Below are positions 16,987 through 25,762 of a stretch of 64,000 bases of DNA, piece by piece (position 1 is the first letter of the stretch; each line of letters opens with the position of its first letter). The notes under the pieces were generated by a model. It was not told where the DNA came from, ran no database searches, and saw only the letters and a program-made list of their open reading frames with translations. A program made the translations under genes and the position numbers. The DNA comes from Bradyrhizobium sp. SK17 (lineage in GTDB: Bacteria; Pseudomonadota; Alphaproteobacteria; Rhizobiales; Xanthobacteraceae). The stretch is from the NCBI RefSeq assembly GCF_002831585.1, contig NZ_CP025113.1, positions 1,364,001-1,428,000 on the forward strand, in the 5' to 3' direction.

Positions 16987-17541
16987 ATGACGAAGGCGGC
17001 GCCGGGTGCCCGCGGCGCGGCCAGCGTGCAGGTCTGGGACCTGCCGCTGCGGCTCTGGCACTGGGCGCTCGCCATCCTTGTCCTGATCGCATGGCTGACG
17101 CCCAATACCTATGACCGGCTGCACCGGATCGCGGGTTATGCGGTGATCGGGCTCTTGGCGTTCCGGCTGATCTGGGGCTTTGCCGGCACGCGCCATGCGC
17201 GTTTCGGCAGGCTCGGTGTCCGGCTGCGCGCCGCACCGCGTTACATCTGGAATCTGCGCCGCGGCATCGCCGGCTGCTATATCGGGCTCAACCCCGCCGG
17301 CACCGCGATGCTGGTGACGCTGCTGCTGTTGCTCGCGGTCTCGGCGATCACGGGGGCGATGGCGGTCACCGTGACCTTCTTCGGCGTGTGGTGGGTCGAG
17401 GATACCCATGCCTACGCCTCGGATGCGGTCATCATCCTGGTGGGGCTGCACGTGCTCGGCGTCATCGTGGTCGGCTTGCTACAGCGTCAGAACCTGGTGC
17501 GCGCGATGTTCACGGGACGCAAGCGGCTGCGCAATCGCTGA
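16987..17541 (+). CDS. Cytochrome b561-family protein
   Basis: Four-helix dihaem membrane cytochrome, 184 residues. Likely haem ligands are His in LRLWHWALA (about 24), RLHRIAGY (about 46) and VGLHVLGV (about 155), plus His in EDTHAYAS. The opening VWDLPLRLWHW is the hallmark of the Ni/Fe-hydrogenase-type b subunit / b561 group. It probably passes electrons from the quinone pool to a periplasmic partner; the PepSY protein upstream is the obvious candidate partner. Confidence 0.9.
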   Translation: MTKAAPGARGAASVQVWDLPLRLWHWALAILVLIAWLTPNTYDRLHRIAGYAVIGLLAFRLIWGFAGTRHARFGRLGVRLRAAPRYIWNLRRGIAGCYIGLNPAGTAMLVTLLLLLAVSAITGAMAVTVTFFGVWWVEDTHAYASDAVIILVGLHVLGVIVVGLLQRQNLVRAMFTGRKRLRNR

Positions 17542-17556
17542 TCGCGAAGCCGGAGG

Positions 17557-18231
17557 CTACTGCACCGGCGGGTCGCCCGACGTGCGCTTCTTGGCGAGGT
17601 CCATTTCGGTGACCGCGATCAGGATCTCGGCGCGGGTCTTCAGGTCGGGCGCCTCGAGCATCGCCTGCTTCTCGGCCGGACCATAGGGCGACATCATCGC
17701 CAGCGCGTTGACCAGCGCCTCGTTGGGCGCGGATTCGATGCCGTCCCAGTCGACCTTCAGATTGTTGGCTTCGAGGAAATCGGCGAGCACCTCGAGCAGC
17801 GCCTTGCGGTCGACGGCGTCTTCGCCCTTGCGCGCGGTGAAGTCGCCGGTGAACGAGAAGAAATCGACCTTGCACTGCCGGTACGGGGTCTGCACGGTCA
17901 GCTCCTCGACCACCTTGAAGCGCGCGACGCCGGTCAGTTCGAGGATGTAGCGGCCGTCGCCAGATTCGGCGAGCTGGGTGATGCGGCCGACGCAGCCGAT
18001 GCGGAACAGCGCCGGCCTCGCCTCCTTGTGCGAATGCGCGACGTCGGGCTGGATCATCCCGATCAGGCGATGACCGTCGCGCAGCGCGTCGTCGATCATC
18101 GCGAGATAGCGCGGCTCGAAGATGTTGAGCGGCATCTGGCCGCGCGGCAACAGCAGCGCGCCGGGCAGCGGGAACACCGGGATCACCTCCGGCAGCTCGC
18201 CGGGCCCGCGATATTCGGCATTGATCGGCAT
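17557..18231 (-). CDS. Stand-alone Lon N-terminal domain protein
   Basis: 224-residue protein consisting of the substrate-recognition (LON, PUA-like) domain of Lon without the AAA+ or protease parts: VIPVFPLPGALLLPRGQMPLNIFEPRYLAMIDDAL at the N-terminus, and GVARFKVVEE in the middle. These proteins are widespread in alphaproteobacteria; the function is unproven, but substrate adaptor or protein-quality roles are suggested. It lies 30 bases downstream of the CnoX-like gene on the same strand, forming a probable operon. Confidence 0.9.
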   Translation of the reverse strand: MPINAEYRGPGELPEVIPVFPLPGALLLPRGQMPLNIFEPRYLAMIDDALRDGHRLIGMIQPDVAHSHKEARPALFRIGCVGRITQLAESGDGRYILELTGVARFKVVEELTVQTPYRQCKVDFFSFTGDFTARKGEDAVDRKALLEVLADFLEANNLKVDWDGIESAPNEALVNALAMMSPYGPAEKQAMLEAPDLKTRAEILIAVTEMDLAKKRTSGDPPVQ

Positions 18232-18261
18232 TTGCGGTCCCGCTGCTGTGACGGGCGAATC

Positions 18262-19182
18262 TTACGAGAACAGGATGGTCGACAACCGCCTGCGCCCCTC
18301 GACGGTTGCTTCATCGGTGCCGCCCCACGCCTCGAAGAACTGCACCAGCTGCTTGCGCGCGCCGTCGTCGTTCCACTTGCGGTCGCGCTTGACGATGGCG
18401 AGCAGCTGCTCGGTCGCTTCAGTGCGCTTGCCCATCGCATTGAGCGCGGTTGCGAGATCGAACCTGGCCTGATGATCGAGCGGGTTTGCGGCGACTTTCT
18501 GTTCCAGCTCCGCGATCGGGCCGACCGACTGCGCCTGCTCGGCGAGCTCGATCGCCGTCTGCACCGCCTTCACCGCGGCGTCGTTGCGCTTGGATTCCGG
18601 GACCATCGCGAGCGTCTGCTTGGCCTGCTCCACCGCACCCGACGTCATGTAGCATTTGGCGAGGCCGGCGAGGGCTGCGATGTTGGTGGCGTCGTGCGCC
18701 AGCACCTCGGCATAGATCTGCGCGGCCGCCTCGGCGTCGCCCTCGGCGAGCACGGCGTCGGCCTCGGCCAGGATCTCGGTCAGATTGGGCTCGCCGGCGG
18801 CCGGAACGCCCTTGGTGATCTTGTCGATGAAGGCGTTGAGCTGGCTCTCCGGCACCGCGCCCATGAAGCCATCGGCGGGCTGGCCGTTGACGAAGGCGAT
18901 CACGGCCGGGATCGACTGGATGCCCATCTGGCCCGGGATCTGCGGGTGGTCGTCGATGTTCATCTTGACCAGCTTGACCCGGCCCTTGGCGTTGCGGACC
19001 GCCTTTTCAAGCATCGGCGTGAGCTGACGGCACGGACCGCACCAGGGCGCCCAGAAGTCGATCAGCACCGGCTGACGGCGCGATTCCTCGATGACGTCCT
19101 TGACGAAGGTCTGGGTCGTCGTCTCCTTGATCAGATCGGGCGCTGCCTGGGGCGTGGGGCCGCCCTGCTCCATTATCGTCAC
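18262..19182 (-). CDS. CnoX/YbbN-type thioredoxin with TPR tail
   Basis: Chaperedoxin-like protein, 306 residues: thioredoxin domain (20-125) with an intact WCGPC redox motif, then TPR-like helices (about 140-300). E. coli YbbN (CnoX) has lost its redox pair and binds unfolded proteins protected from chlorine stress; alphaproteobacterial forms such as this keep CGPC and so can also exchange disulphides. Start GTG 19182 follows GAGGACAAC. First gene of an operon with the Lon-N protein. Confidence 0.9.
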   Translation of the reverse strand: MTIMEQGGPTPQAAPDLIKETTTQTFVKDVIEESRRQPVLIDFWAPWCGPCRQLTPMLEKAVRNAKGRVKLVKMNIDDHPQIPGQMGIQSIPAVIAFVNGQPADGFMGAVPESQLNAFIDKITKGVPAAGEPNLTEILAEADAVLAEGDAEAAAQIYAEVLAHDATNIAALAGLAKCYMTSGAVEQAKQTLAMVPESKRNDAAVKAVQTAIELAEQAQSVGPIAELEQKVAANPLDHQARFDLATALNAMGKRTEATEQLLAIVKRDRKWNDDGARKQLVQFFEAWGGTDEATVEGRRRLSTILFS

Positions 19183-19634
19183 GTTGTCCTCGCCTGGTCG
19201 TCTGAGGTCAAAAATTATGGGGGCGTTCTAGCACGCTCCGCACGGCCGGTTCAGCCGTTCTGTCAGGCTAGAGCATGATCCCGGAAGAGTGGGAACCGGT
19301 TTTCCGCAAGATCACGCCCAGTAAATGGCGGTCAGTCGGCAAATTTCAATCGCCGGCCGCCCGGCCGGGTTCGATCGGGGACTCCGGATTTCAACGCCAT
19401 CCCACCGGGTGGACCTCGGCTCGAATCGCCCCGGAACGAGATCGCTTTGCGGCCCGTTCCGGCGGAAGCGCAAAAAGAAATCCAGCAGGATCGTCAAATT
19501 CGGTCGATTCGGGGTCAATTTTTAAGGAAACCACCCGATTTCGTGAGTCCCGGACCGCGCTCTTGTGTTGCATTCGCGAGCGGCTTTTGGCATAGGTCTG
19601 CCGTTGTCGGCGAGCGATCGCCGCCATTTCGGAC
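19183..19634. other. 452-base gap before tRNA-Gly
   Basis: No gene supported. It holds one copy of the TAGAGCATGATCC...GGAACCGGTTTTCC repeat (19269-19314). The rest shows no recognisable promoter. Short frames in it have no ribosome sites and lack homologous-looking sequence. Confidence 0.5.
19269..19314. repeat. Repeat family G, copy 1
   Basis: TAGAGCATGATCC, then GGGAACCGGTTTTCCGCAA, then GATCA. A related copy is at 54738-54780, and the core CGGATCATGCTCTA occurs twice near 55656-55793. This is a dispersed palindromic element with a GGAACCGGTTTTCC core. Confidence 0.7.
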
Positions 19635-19709
<75 letters not shown>

Positions 19710-19760
19710 AACATCTCGCTGACCGAATATCTCGCTGACACAGCTGACAATCTGATGAAG

Positions 19761-19786
19761 GCCCGCCCGTCGAAGCGGGCTTTTTT
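19761..19786 (+). terminator. Terminator after tRNA-Gly
   Basis: GCCCGC / GCGGGC stem with an 8-base loop, followed by TTTTTTG. Standard intrinsic terminator, about 50 bases after the tRNA. Confidence 0.85.
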
Positions 19787-19790
19787 GTTG

Positions 19791-20669
19791 TCAGGTATCG
19801 GCAGCGATCGCTGCTTCGGGGTCGAGATGTCTTGGCTGCCAGCCGAGGTCGTGCCGGGCCTTCGTGCCGCTCAGGCGCTGGTCGAGCGCGTAGCCCCGCG
19901 CCCACTCTCCGAGCTCAGCCGCGATCGCGTCGGCGGAAACGATCACCGGGTCTTGCGGCTTGCCGGATCGTCGCGCGAATGCACGGGCGATCCGCCCGAC
20001 CGGGTGGCCTTCGATCGCAGCGCCGATAAAGCTTGATCGCGCCGGGGCGCGGTCGAGTGCAAGCGCGTAGAGCGTCGCCAGATCATGACTATGCACCAGC
20101 GGCCAGCGCACGCTCTCGCCGCCGACGACACGGATCGCGGCGCCCTTACATGCTTCATGCGCAAAGCGCCGGAAGACGCCGCCAGCGGCCTCATAGACCA
20201 TCGCGGGATGAACGACGATGCCGTGGAGCTCGCGTGAGATCAGGACGCGCTCGAGATGCGGCAACATCCACGCAAAGGCGGGCAGCGGGGCCAGCGTCGC
20301 GCTCTCGTTCGCGACGACGTCGCCCGTCGGGCCGAACAACCAGCAGCCACCGGTGTAGATGAACCGAATCCGGCCCGATGGCGTCGCAAGCGCTGGCAAC
20401 AGCGCGTCGAGCAGACGCCGTTCGATCGCCCCCATATCGGACGAAAAATCACAGGCCATGTGAATCACCGCGTCGACGTCGGGAAGCCGCGCGACCTATG
20501 TGTCCGGCGTGGCGATGTCGCCGGCCATCACGGCGGCGCCGCGTGCGGCAAGCCTGGCCGCCGCGGCGTCCGACCGAGCCAATCCAAGGACGCGGTGGCC
20601 GCGGGCGATCAGCTCGCACACCACCGCAGAACCAATGACGCCGGTCCCCCCCGTGACGAATACCCGCAT
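19791..20669 (-). pseudogene. NAD-dependent epimerase, amber-interrupted
   Basis: Extended SDR (NAD-dependent epimerase/dehydratase) of about 292 codons. The N-terminal Rossmann motif [20 protein letters not shown] is intact with GGGAGGTCCCAG upstream of the ATG. Codon 58 (20496-20498) is TAG; the frame then continues without shift as VARLPDVDAVIHMACDFSSD and to the natural C-terminus. Family members usually have Trp at this position (as in DTWVARLP), so one TGG to TAG change explains it. The downstream part has its own ATG (20468) but lacks the NAD site. Without a suppressor tRNA the gene is dead. Confidence 0.82.
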
Positions 20670-20901
20670 CTGGGACCTCCCGCTCCACCACCGATCAAGC
20701 GTCGGCTCCGGACGGTATTGCGCCGCACCACAACCGACATGCATCGTTCGTCCGTGGCGGCGGCCTTTCGTTAACCGTCAAACCGCCGGTTCGTAAAACT
20801 GATAGAAATCTGTGTTGCTGTCGACGTCGAGGGCCGGCGCGAGACGGCCGCCCGCTCACCTTTCGGCCCGGCAGCAAGTGCAAGCAACCGCAAGAAATTG
20901 A

Positions 20902-21570
20902 ATGATCGGTTGGACCCCAGCTTCCGGATTGAACCGCCGTCTGGCTCGCGCGGGCGTTGCTGTGCTGGTCGTGATCGTTGGCGGCTGGGCATGTCCGCCG
21001 GCTTCAGCGCAGCAATTGCCGAGCGACTCGGCCTACACTCCGGCGCCCAATTTCTTTGCCATGCCCGGCTTTGCGCCGGCGCCTGAGTTTGAGCCCGCCG
21101 AGCAACCGCGGCGGCGGGTCTACATCACGACGCGATCGGGCGGCGGCTGGCGCAACTTCTGCGTCAGGACCTGTGATGGCCGCTTCTTCCCGCTGCCGCA
21201 GGTGAGCGAGGCGGTGGATGTCAGGGCGTGCGAGGCCGCCTGCCCCGCCGCCGAGGTGAAGCTGTATTCCGGCTCCGACATCGACAGCGCCCGAACCGAA
21301 GCGGGCGAGACCTACAAGGCGCTGGCGAATGCCTTCCGCTTCCAGCGCGAGATCGTGCCGCAATGCACGTGCAACGCCAGTGCGTCGACCGGCCTGTCGC
21401 CGATCGCGATCGAGGACGACATGACGTTGCGGACCGGCGACATCGTCGCCGCCGATGACGGCTTCAAGATCGCGGCGATCTCCGGCGGGCAGCGCCGCAG
21501 CGTTTTGTTCAGGCCGCTGTCGAAGGCCAAGGCGCAAGCGCTCGGTCTCGCGCGCCTCTCGGCGCGTTAG
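20902..21570 (+). CDS. DUF2865 secreted protein
   Basis: 222-residue exported protein with an N-terminal signal/anchor (RAGVAVLVVIVGGWACPPASA). The DUF2865 core follows: FCVRTCDGRFFPLPQ, CEAACPAAEVKLYSG and a C-terminal half ending in the ALGLARL type. Four conserved cysteines (two CxxxC-like pairs) suggest disulphides. The family is restricted to Rhizobiales and its function is unknown. The start may lie at the second ORF start within the leader; ATG 20902 places Met 18 residues before the hydrophobic core. Confidence 0.85.
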   Translation: MIGWTPASGLNRRLARAGVAVLVVIVGGWACPPASAQQLPSDSAYTPAPNFFAMPGFAPAPEFEPAEQPRRRVYITTRSGGGWRNFCVRTCDGRFFPLPQVSEAVDVRACEAACPAAEVKLYSGSDIDSARTEAGETYKALANAFRFQREIVPQCTCNASASTGLSPIAIEDDMTLRTGDIVAADDGFKIAAISGGQRRSVLFRPLSKAKAQALGLARLSAR

Positions 21571-21841
21571 CGGCGATTCCGAGCGTTAGCTTCATTCGAA
21601 TATTACGCCGCAGTGCAGAATGCCTTGTTATCAGGCAGCGTGTGCGGGAAAATTTCGTTTCAAATTTCGTCTCAACTTGTTTTGACGCAGCGCACACTGC
21701 TGCATGCGCTTTTCAGCGTCGATGGATGTGCTACCATTTTGCCGTCTGACCTACCTCACAGACCGCGCCAACCACCATCTCTCAGGGCGTTCAAAATCAA
21801 TAACAGGCAAGCTGCAACGGCTTGCATAGGGGAGTGACTCG

Positions 21842-23119
21842 ATGAAATCAGCTTTCAATCGATCAATACTTGCGTTCGCGGCGATCGCGCTGCTGGCGGG
21901 GAGCACCTTCGCCAATGCGCAGCAACAGACCGACAAGAGCCGCGCGCTGAAGAAATACGAATCCGGCAACAAGGAATTCTGGACCCATCCGCCGGATGAC
22001 TGGTTCCTCGGCGACGAGACCGAAGCGCAGAAGGGCCTTGCCCCGCCGTCCGGTCCGCCGACCGGCGCCTCCGACGCCGAACTCGCCACCATGATGAAGA
22101 AGATCAAGCTGCCGCCGGGCTTCAAGATCGAGGTCTATGCCTCGAACGTGCTCGCGGCGCGGCAGATGGCCTGGGGAGACAAGGGCACGCTGTTCGTCGG
22201 CTCGTTCGGCCTCGGCAACGTCTACGCGATCAAGGACAACAACGGCAAGAAAGAGGTCAAGACCATCCTCAAGGGCCTCAACATGCCGACCGGCCTCGCC
22301 TTCCGCGACGGCGCGCTCTACGTCATCGCGGTCGACAAGCTGATCAAGTACGACAACGCCGAGGCCAATCTCGACAATCTCGGCCAGGGCAAGGTGGTGT
22401 ATGACGACATGCCGTCCTATGCGGCGCATGGCTGGAAGTACATCGCCGTCGACAAGGACGGCTGGTTCTACATTCCGTTCGGACCGCCCTTCAACATCGG
22501 CATCCCGCCGACCTCGGTGTCGCAGATCCGCCGCGTCGATCCCAAGACCGGCAACGCGGAGATCTGGGCGCTCGGCGTGCGCAACTCGGTCGGCGGCGAC
22601 GTCGATCCGCGCACCGGCAAGTACTGGTTCACCGAAAACGCCCGTGACTGGATCAGCGACGATCTGCCGAGCGACAAGCTCAACATGATCTCGAAGATCG
22701 GCGAGCATTTCGGCTATCCCTATTGCCACCAGGGCAATTTGCCGGACACCAAGTTCGCGATGGGTCACAAGTGCTCGGAGTTCACCCCGCCGGTCTACAA
22801 TCTCGGCGCGCACGTGGCTCCGCTCGGCATGAAGTTCTATACCGGCAGCCAATTCCCGGCCGATTACAAGAACGCGATCCTGATCGCCGAGCATGGCTCC
22901 TGGAACCGGCACAAGTACCAGGGCGGCCGCATCGTGAAGATCACCGCGAGCCCGGACGGCAAGAATGCCAAGCAGGAAATCTTCGCATCCGGCTGGATCG
23001 AGGGTGACCAGGGCTATCTCGGCCGTCCCGCCGATATCCTGCTCGACAAGGATGGCTCCATCCTCGTCGCCGACGACTGGGCCGGTGCGATCTATCGCAT
23101 CAGCTACAGCAAGAAGTAA
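21842..23119 (+). CDS. PQQ-type sugar/sorbosone dehydrogenase
   Basis: Periplasmic soluble beta-propeller dehydrogenase of the glucose/sorbosone dehydrogenase family (PF07995), 425 residues with signal peptide (to TFANAQ). Blade motifs include MAWGDKGTLFVGSFG, LGVRNSVGGDVDPRTG, GYPYCHQG and EHGSWNRHKYQGGRIV; the H, R and N residues in these are the PQQ/Ca contacts of the family. Actual substrate unknown. GGGGAG is seven bases upstream. A dihaem cytochrome c follows on the same strand and may take its electrons. pqq biosynthesis genes are not in the window. Confidence 0.9.
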   Translation: MKSAFNRSILAFAAIALLAGSTFANAQQQTDKSRALKKYESGNKEFWTHPPDDWFLGDETEAQKGLAPPSGPPTGASDAELATMMKKIKLPPGFKIEVYASNVLAARQMAWGDKGTLFVGSFGLGNVYAIKDNNGKKEVKTILKGLNMPTGLAFRDGALYVIAVDKLIKYDNAEANLDNLGQGKVVYDDMPSYAAHGWKYIAVDKDGWFYIPFGPPFNIGIPPTSVSQIRRVDPKTGNAEIWALGVRNSVGGDVDPRTGKYWFTENARDWISDDLPSDKLNMISKIGEHFGYPYCHQGNLPDTKFAMGHKCSEFTPPVYNLGAHVAPLGMKFYTGSQFPADYKNAILIAEHGSWNRHKYQGGRIVKITASPDGKNAKQEIFASGWIEGDQGYLGRPADILLDKDGSILVADDWAGAIYRISYSKK

Positions 23120-23197
23120 CAGCTGAACGCATTGAGGGGCTGCGGTGGCCGTGAGGCATCCGCAGCCTCTGTTGCGATCAACCGCGGAACCACCTCC

Positions 23198-23300
23198 TCA
23201 TGCCCGGACTTGCCGCCTTCGCCGAGGCTACGGCGTGCCTCAGACCGAGGCCTCGTCGAAGCCTTGGCGAAGACGGGATCCGGGCATCCATCCCAACAAG
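23198..23300. repeat. Repeat family E (GCCTTCGCC / GGCGAAGAC)
   Basis: Imperfect palindrome running from CATGCCCGGACTTGCCG to GGATCCGGGCATCCATCC with the inner part GCCTTCGCCGAGGCTACGGC. It resembles dispersed GCTTCGGCG-type elements of rhizobial genomes. Located between the dehydrogenase and the cytochrome c gene. Confidence 0.55.
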
Positions 23301-23365
23301 AACCCTTTAGCAAGCACGATGGGTTGCCGGGCTGAGCCAGGCAATGACAGCCGGAGAAACTGACA

Positions 23366-23944
23366 ATGCGTCATGCGTCGCTCGGAATTCTGTCAGCGGC
23401 CATCCTGCTGGCATCGTCGGCCCAGGCCGCCGACGTCGCCGCCGGTAAGGAGAAAGCCGAAATCTGCGCCGGCTGTCATGGCGACAACGGCATCTCGCAG
23501 ACCGAGAACATTCCCTCGCTGGCGGGCCAGCTCGATCAGTTCATTCAATGGCAATTGGTGTTCTTCCGCGCCGGCGCGCGCAAGAACGAGCAGATGCAGC
23601 CGATCGTCGAGCAGCTCAACAACGAGGATATCCGCAATCTCGGCGCCTATTTCGCGTCGCTGCCGCCGTTCAAGGGCGGTAAGGACGACAATCCCGACTT
23701 GTCCGAAAAGGGCAAGCAGGCCGCCGCCGGCCGCCGCTGCGCGTCATGCCATGGCGACACCTTCGCCGGCACCAAGGCGGTGGCCCGCATCGCCGGCCAG
23801 CGCGAGGAATATCTCGTCAAGGCGCTGCACGACTACAAGTCGGGCGTCCGCTCCGGCGGCGCGCAGGCCGCGATGGCCGATGTGGCCTATCCGCTGAGCG
23901 ACGAGGAGATCACCGCGCTGGCGCATTACCTGGCGCATTTGTAG
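23366..23944 (+). CDS. Dihaem cytochrome c (c4-like)
   Basis: Periplasmic electron carrier of 192 residues with signal peptide (to SAQAAD) and two class-I haem domains: CAGCH (about residue 34) and CASCH (about residue 128). Each is followed by a distal Met region (EQMQPIVEQL; GGAQAAMADVAYPLSDEEI). It follows the PQQ-type dehydrogenase and probably accepts its electrons for delivery to a terminal oxidase. GGAGAAA precedes the ATG. Confidence 0.92.
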   Translation: MRHASLGILSAAILLASSAQAADVAAGKEKAEICAGCHGDNGISQTENIPSLAGQLDQFIQWQLVFFRAGARKNEQMQPIVEQLNNEDIRNLGAYFASLPPFKGGKDDNPDLSEKGKQAAAGRRCASCHGDTFAGTKAVARIAGQREEYLVKALHDYKSGVRSGGAQAAMADVAYPLSDEEITALAHYLAHL

Positions 23945-23956
23945 CGGCAAAAACGG

Positions 23957-24002
23957 TGTCGCCCCGGCCGGGTGCGCAATTGCGCGCTCGGCCGGGACGA
24001 CG
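23957..24002. repeat. Repeat family C, short copy
   Basis: GTCGCCCCGGCCGGGTGCGC / GCGCTCGGCCGGGACGAC palindrome with the centre CAATTG. The longer copy at 50725-50867 shares the GTGCGCAATTGCGC centre and the GGGACGAC end. Confidence 0.7.
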
Positions 24003-24011
24003 CCGGTGATA

Positions 24012-24932
24012 TTACGCCTGCCGCTGCTTCTCATACGCCTTGAGATGCGTGTAGGCGGTGCGCAGCTTCGGCACCGGGATCTTCGCCGCATCCGCGCGCA
24101 CGATCAGGTCGCCGATCACGTGATCGGCCTCGACCGGCAGCCCGGCCTTGATGTCGCGGAACATCGATGCGGTCATCGGCGAGCCCTCGGTGGTCAGCAG
24201 CCCGCGGGTGCGCTGGAAGAACGGGCCGCCGGGTTGATGACCGGCAGCGGCGGCGATCGCGCTGCATTCGTCGAGGATGCCGAGCAGGAAGTCCTTGCCG
24301 CCGGGCGCGGCCAGGATGTTGCCGACCGAGGTCCGCATCAGACTGGTGGAGGCGGCGAGCGATGCCAGGAACACCCACTTCTCCCACATGTCCTGCATGA
24401 TGTGCTCGCTGGCGGCCGCGCCATTGATTGCGGAGAAGGTCTCCGCGATCGCGCGCACCCGGTCCGACGTCCCGCCGGCACGTTCGCCGAAATTCAGCCC
24501 CTGCATCGGTTGCAGCTGCACCACCTCGCGCTTCTCGTTCAAGGTCGCCGCGATCGCACAGAGCCCGCCGAGCACGTGCTGGGCGCCGAATGTCTTGTCG
24601 AGCGCATCGAGATGCAGCATGCCGTTGAGCAACGGGATGATCGCGGTCTGGTCGCCGACCGCTGGCGCAAACGACTTGATCGCGTCCTCGAGATCGAACG
24701 CCTTGCAGCTCAGCAGCACGACGTCGAACTTGTCCGACAGCCGGTCGGCCTGCACGGTCGGCGGATTGCTCAGCGTGACATCGCCGTTCGGGCTCTTGAT
24801 CACGAGCCCGGCGGAGGCGAGCTCGGCGGCGCGGCGGGGACGCACCAGGAAAGTGACGTCGCGGCCGGCCTGAAGCATCCGGCCGCCGAAGTAACCGCCG
24901 ATCGCACCGGCGCCGACCACGAGAACGCGCAT
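24012..24932 (-). CDS. panE: 2-dehydropantoate 2-reductase
   Basis: NADPH-dependent ketopantoate reductase of the pantothenate/CoA pathway, or an ApbA-like paralogue, 306 residues. N-terminal GAGAIGGYFGGRM Rossmann motif, substrate Asn in LLNGMLH, and the catalytic Lys in DMWEKWVFLASLAAS. It is a single gene on its strand; other pan genes are absent, so a different 2-oxo acid substrate is possible. Confidence 0.9.
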   Translation of the reverse strand: MRVLVVGAGAIGGYFGGRMLQAGRDVTFLVRPRRAAELASAGLVIKSPNGDVTLSNPPTVQADRLSDKFDVVLLSCKAFDLEDAIKSFAPAVGDQTAIIPLLNGMLHLDALDKTFGAQHVLGGLCAIAATLNEKREVVQLQPMQGLNFGERAGGTSDRVRAIAETFSAINGAAASEHIMQDMWEKWVFLASLAASTSLMRTSVGNILAAPGGKDFLLGILDECSAIAAAAGHQPGGPFFQRTRGLLTTEGSPMTASMFRDIKAGLPVEADHVIGDLIVRADAAKIPVPKLRTAYTHLKAYEKQRQA

Positions 24933-24970
24933 GGGAATTTGTCCTTCTTTGTTGTTGCCCGGAAGCCAGG

Positions 24971-25033
24971 GGCGAATGGGGAATGGCGAATAAATAGGGA
25001 TCTGAACCGGCTATTCGCTACTCGCTATTCGCC
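24971..25033. repeat. Imperfect inverted repeat GGCGAATGGGGAATGGCG
   Basis: Left arm GGCGAATGGGGAATGGCGAA, right arm CTATTCGCTACTCGCTATTC plus GCC (25011-25033), paired with mismatches. It lies between panE and the isomerase gene, in a gap where no promoter could be read. Confidence 0.55.
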
Positions 25034-25044
25034 GTCAGCTCATC

Positions 25045-25650
25045 TCACTTTCCCGACACCAATTCCTCGACTTCGCGCAGCTGCTCCTTGCCGAAGAAGA
25101 TCTCCTTGCCGACGAAGAAGGTCGGTGAGCCGAATGCGCCACGCTCCACGGCGTGCTGGGTGTTTTCGATCAGCTTCGCCTTGACGTCGGCATCCTGCGC
25201 ACGCGCGAACAGCTTGGCCGCATCGAGCCCGGAGGAGGCGATGGCTTTGCCGGCGATCTCGGGATCGTCCATCTTCTTCGGTTCGACCCACATGTGATGG
25301 AAAGCGGCCTCGATATATCTCTCGTAAACGCCCTCGAGCTGGGCGGCGACCGCCGCGCGCATCAGGTTCAGCGTGTTGACCGGGAAGAACGGGTTCCAGG
25401 TGTAGGGCTTGACGCGGAAGCGCTTGAGGAAGCGCTCGGTCTCGATCTTCATGAAATCGGGCTTGTTCTTGACGCCGGCCAGCGTCTCGGCCGGCGACTT
25501 GTTGTTGGTGGCCTTGAAGATGCCGCCGAGCAGGATCGGTACATACTCGAACTTGACGCCGGTGCGCTGTTCGATCGCCGGGATCGCCTCATGGCTGAGG
25601 AACGCGTTGGGGCTGCCGAAATCGAACAGGAATTGCGGATTTTGGCTCAC
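25045..25650 (-). CDS. DsbA-fold HCCA isomerase-like protein
   Basis: Kappa-GST / 2-hydroxychromene-2-carboxylate isomerase family (DsbA-like fold), 201 residues. FDFGSPNAFLSHEAIP carries the family's serine in the position of the DsbA CxxC, followed by the FxPxxLGGIFKATNNKSP loop and the GAFGSPTFFVGKE cis-Pro motif. In naphthalene pathways this enzyme uses glutathione; no aromatic pathway lies nearby. The start is GTG 25650 behind GAGGGAGAGAC; a longer frame would add 23 residues without a signal. Confidence 0.88.
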   Translation of the reverse strand: MSQNPQFLFDFGSPNAFLSHEAIPAIEQRTGVKFEYVPILLGGIFKATNNKSPAETLAGVKNKPDFMKIETERFLKRFRVKPYTWNPFFPVNTLNLMRAAVAAQLEGVYERYIEAAFHHMWVEPKKMDDPEIAGKAIASSGLDAAKLFARAQDADVKAKLIENTQHAVERGAFGSPTFFVGKEIFFGKEQLREVEELVSGK

Positions 25651-25762
25651 GGCGGTCTCTCCCTCGGTCTTGTCTGGTATGGGCCTGGTGTAGCATGGAC
25701 CTGCTGCGGCAGGTGCCATTCGTAGAATATGATAATCATCATGTGAGCCGCCGCGCGCGATG

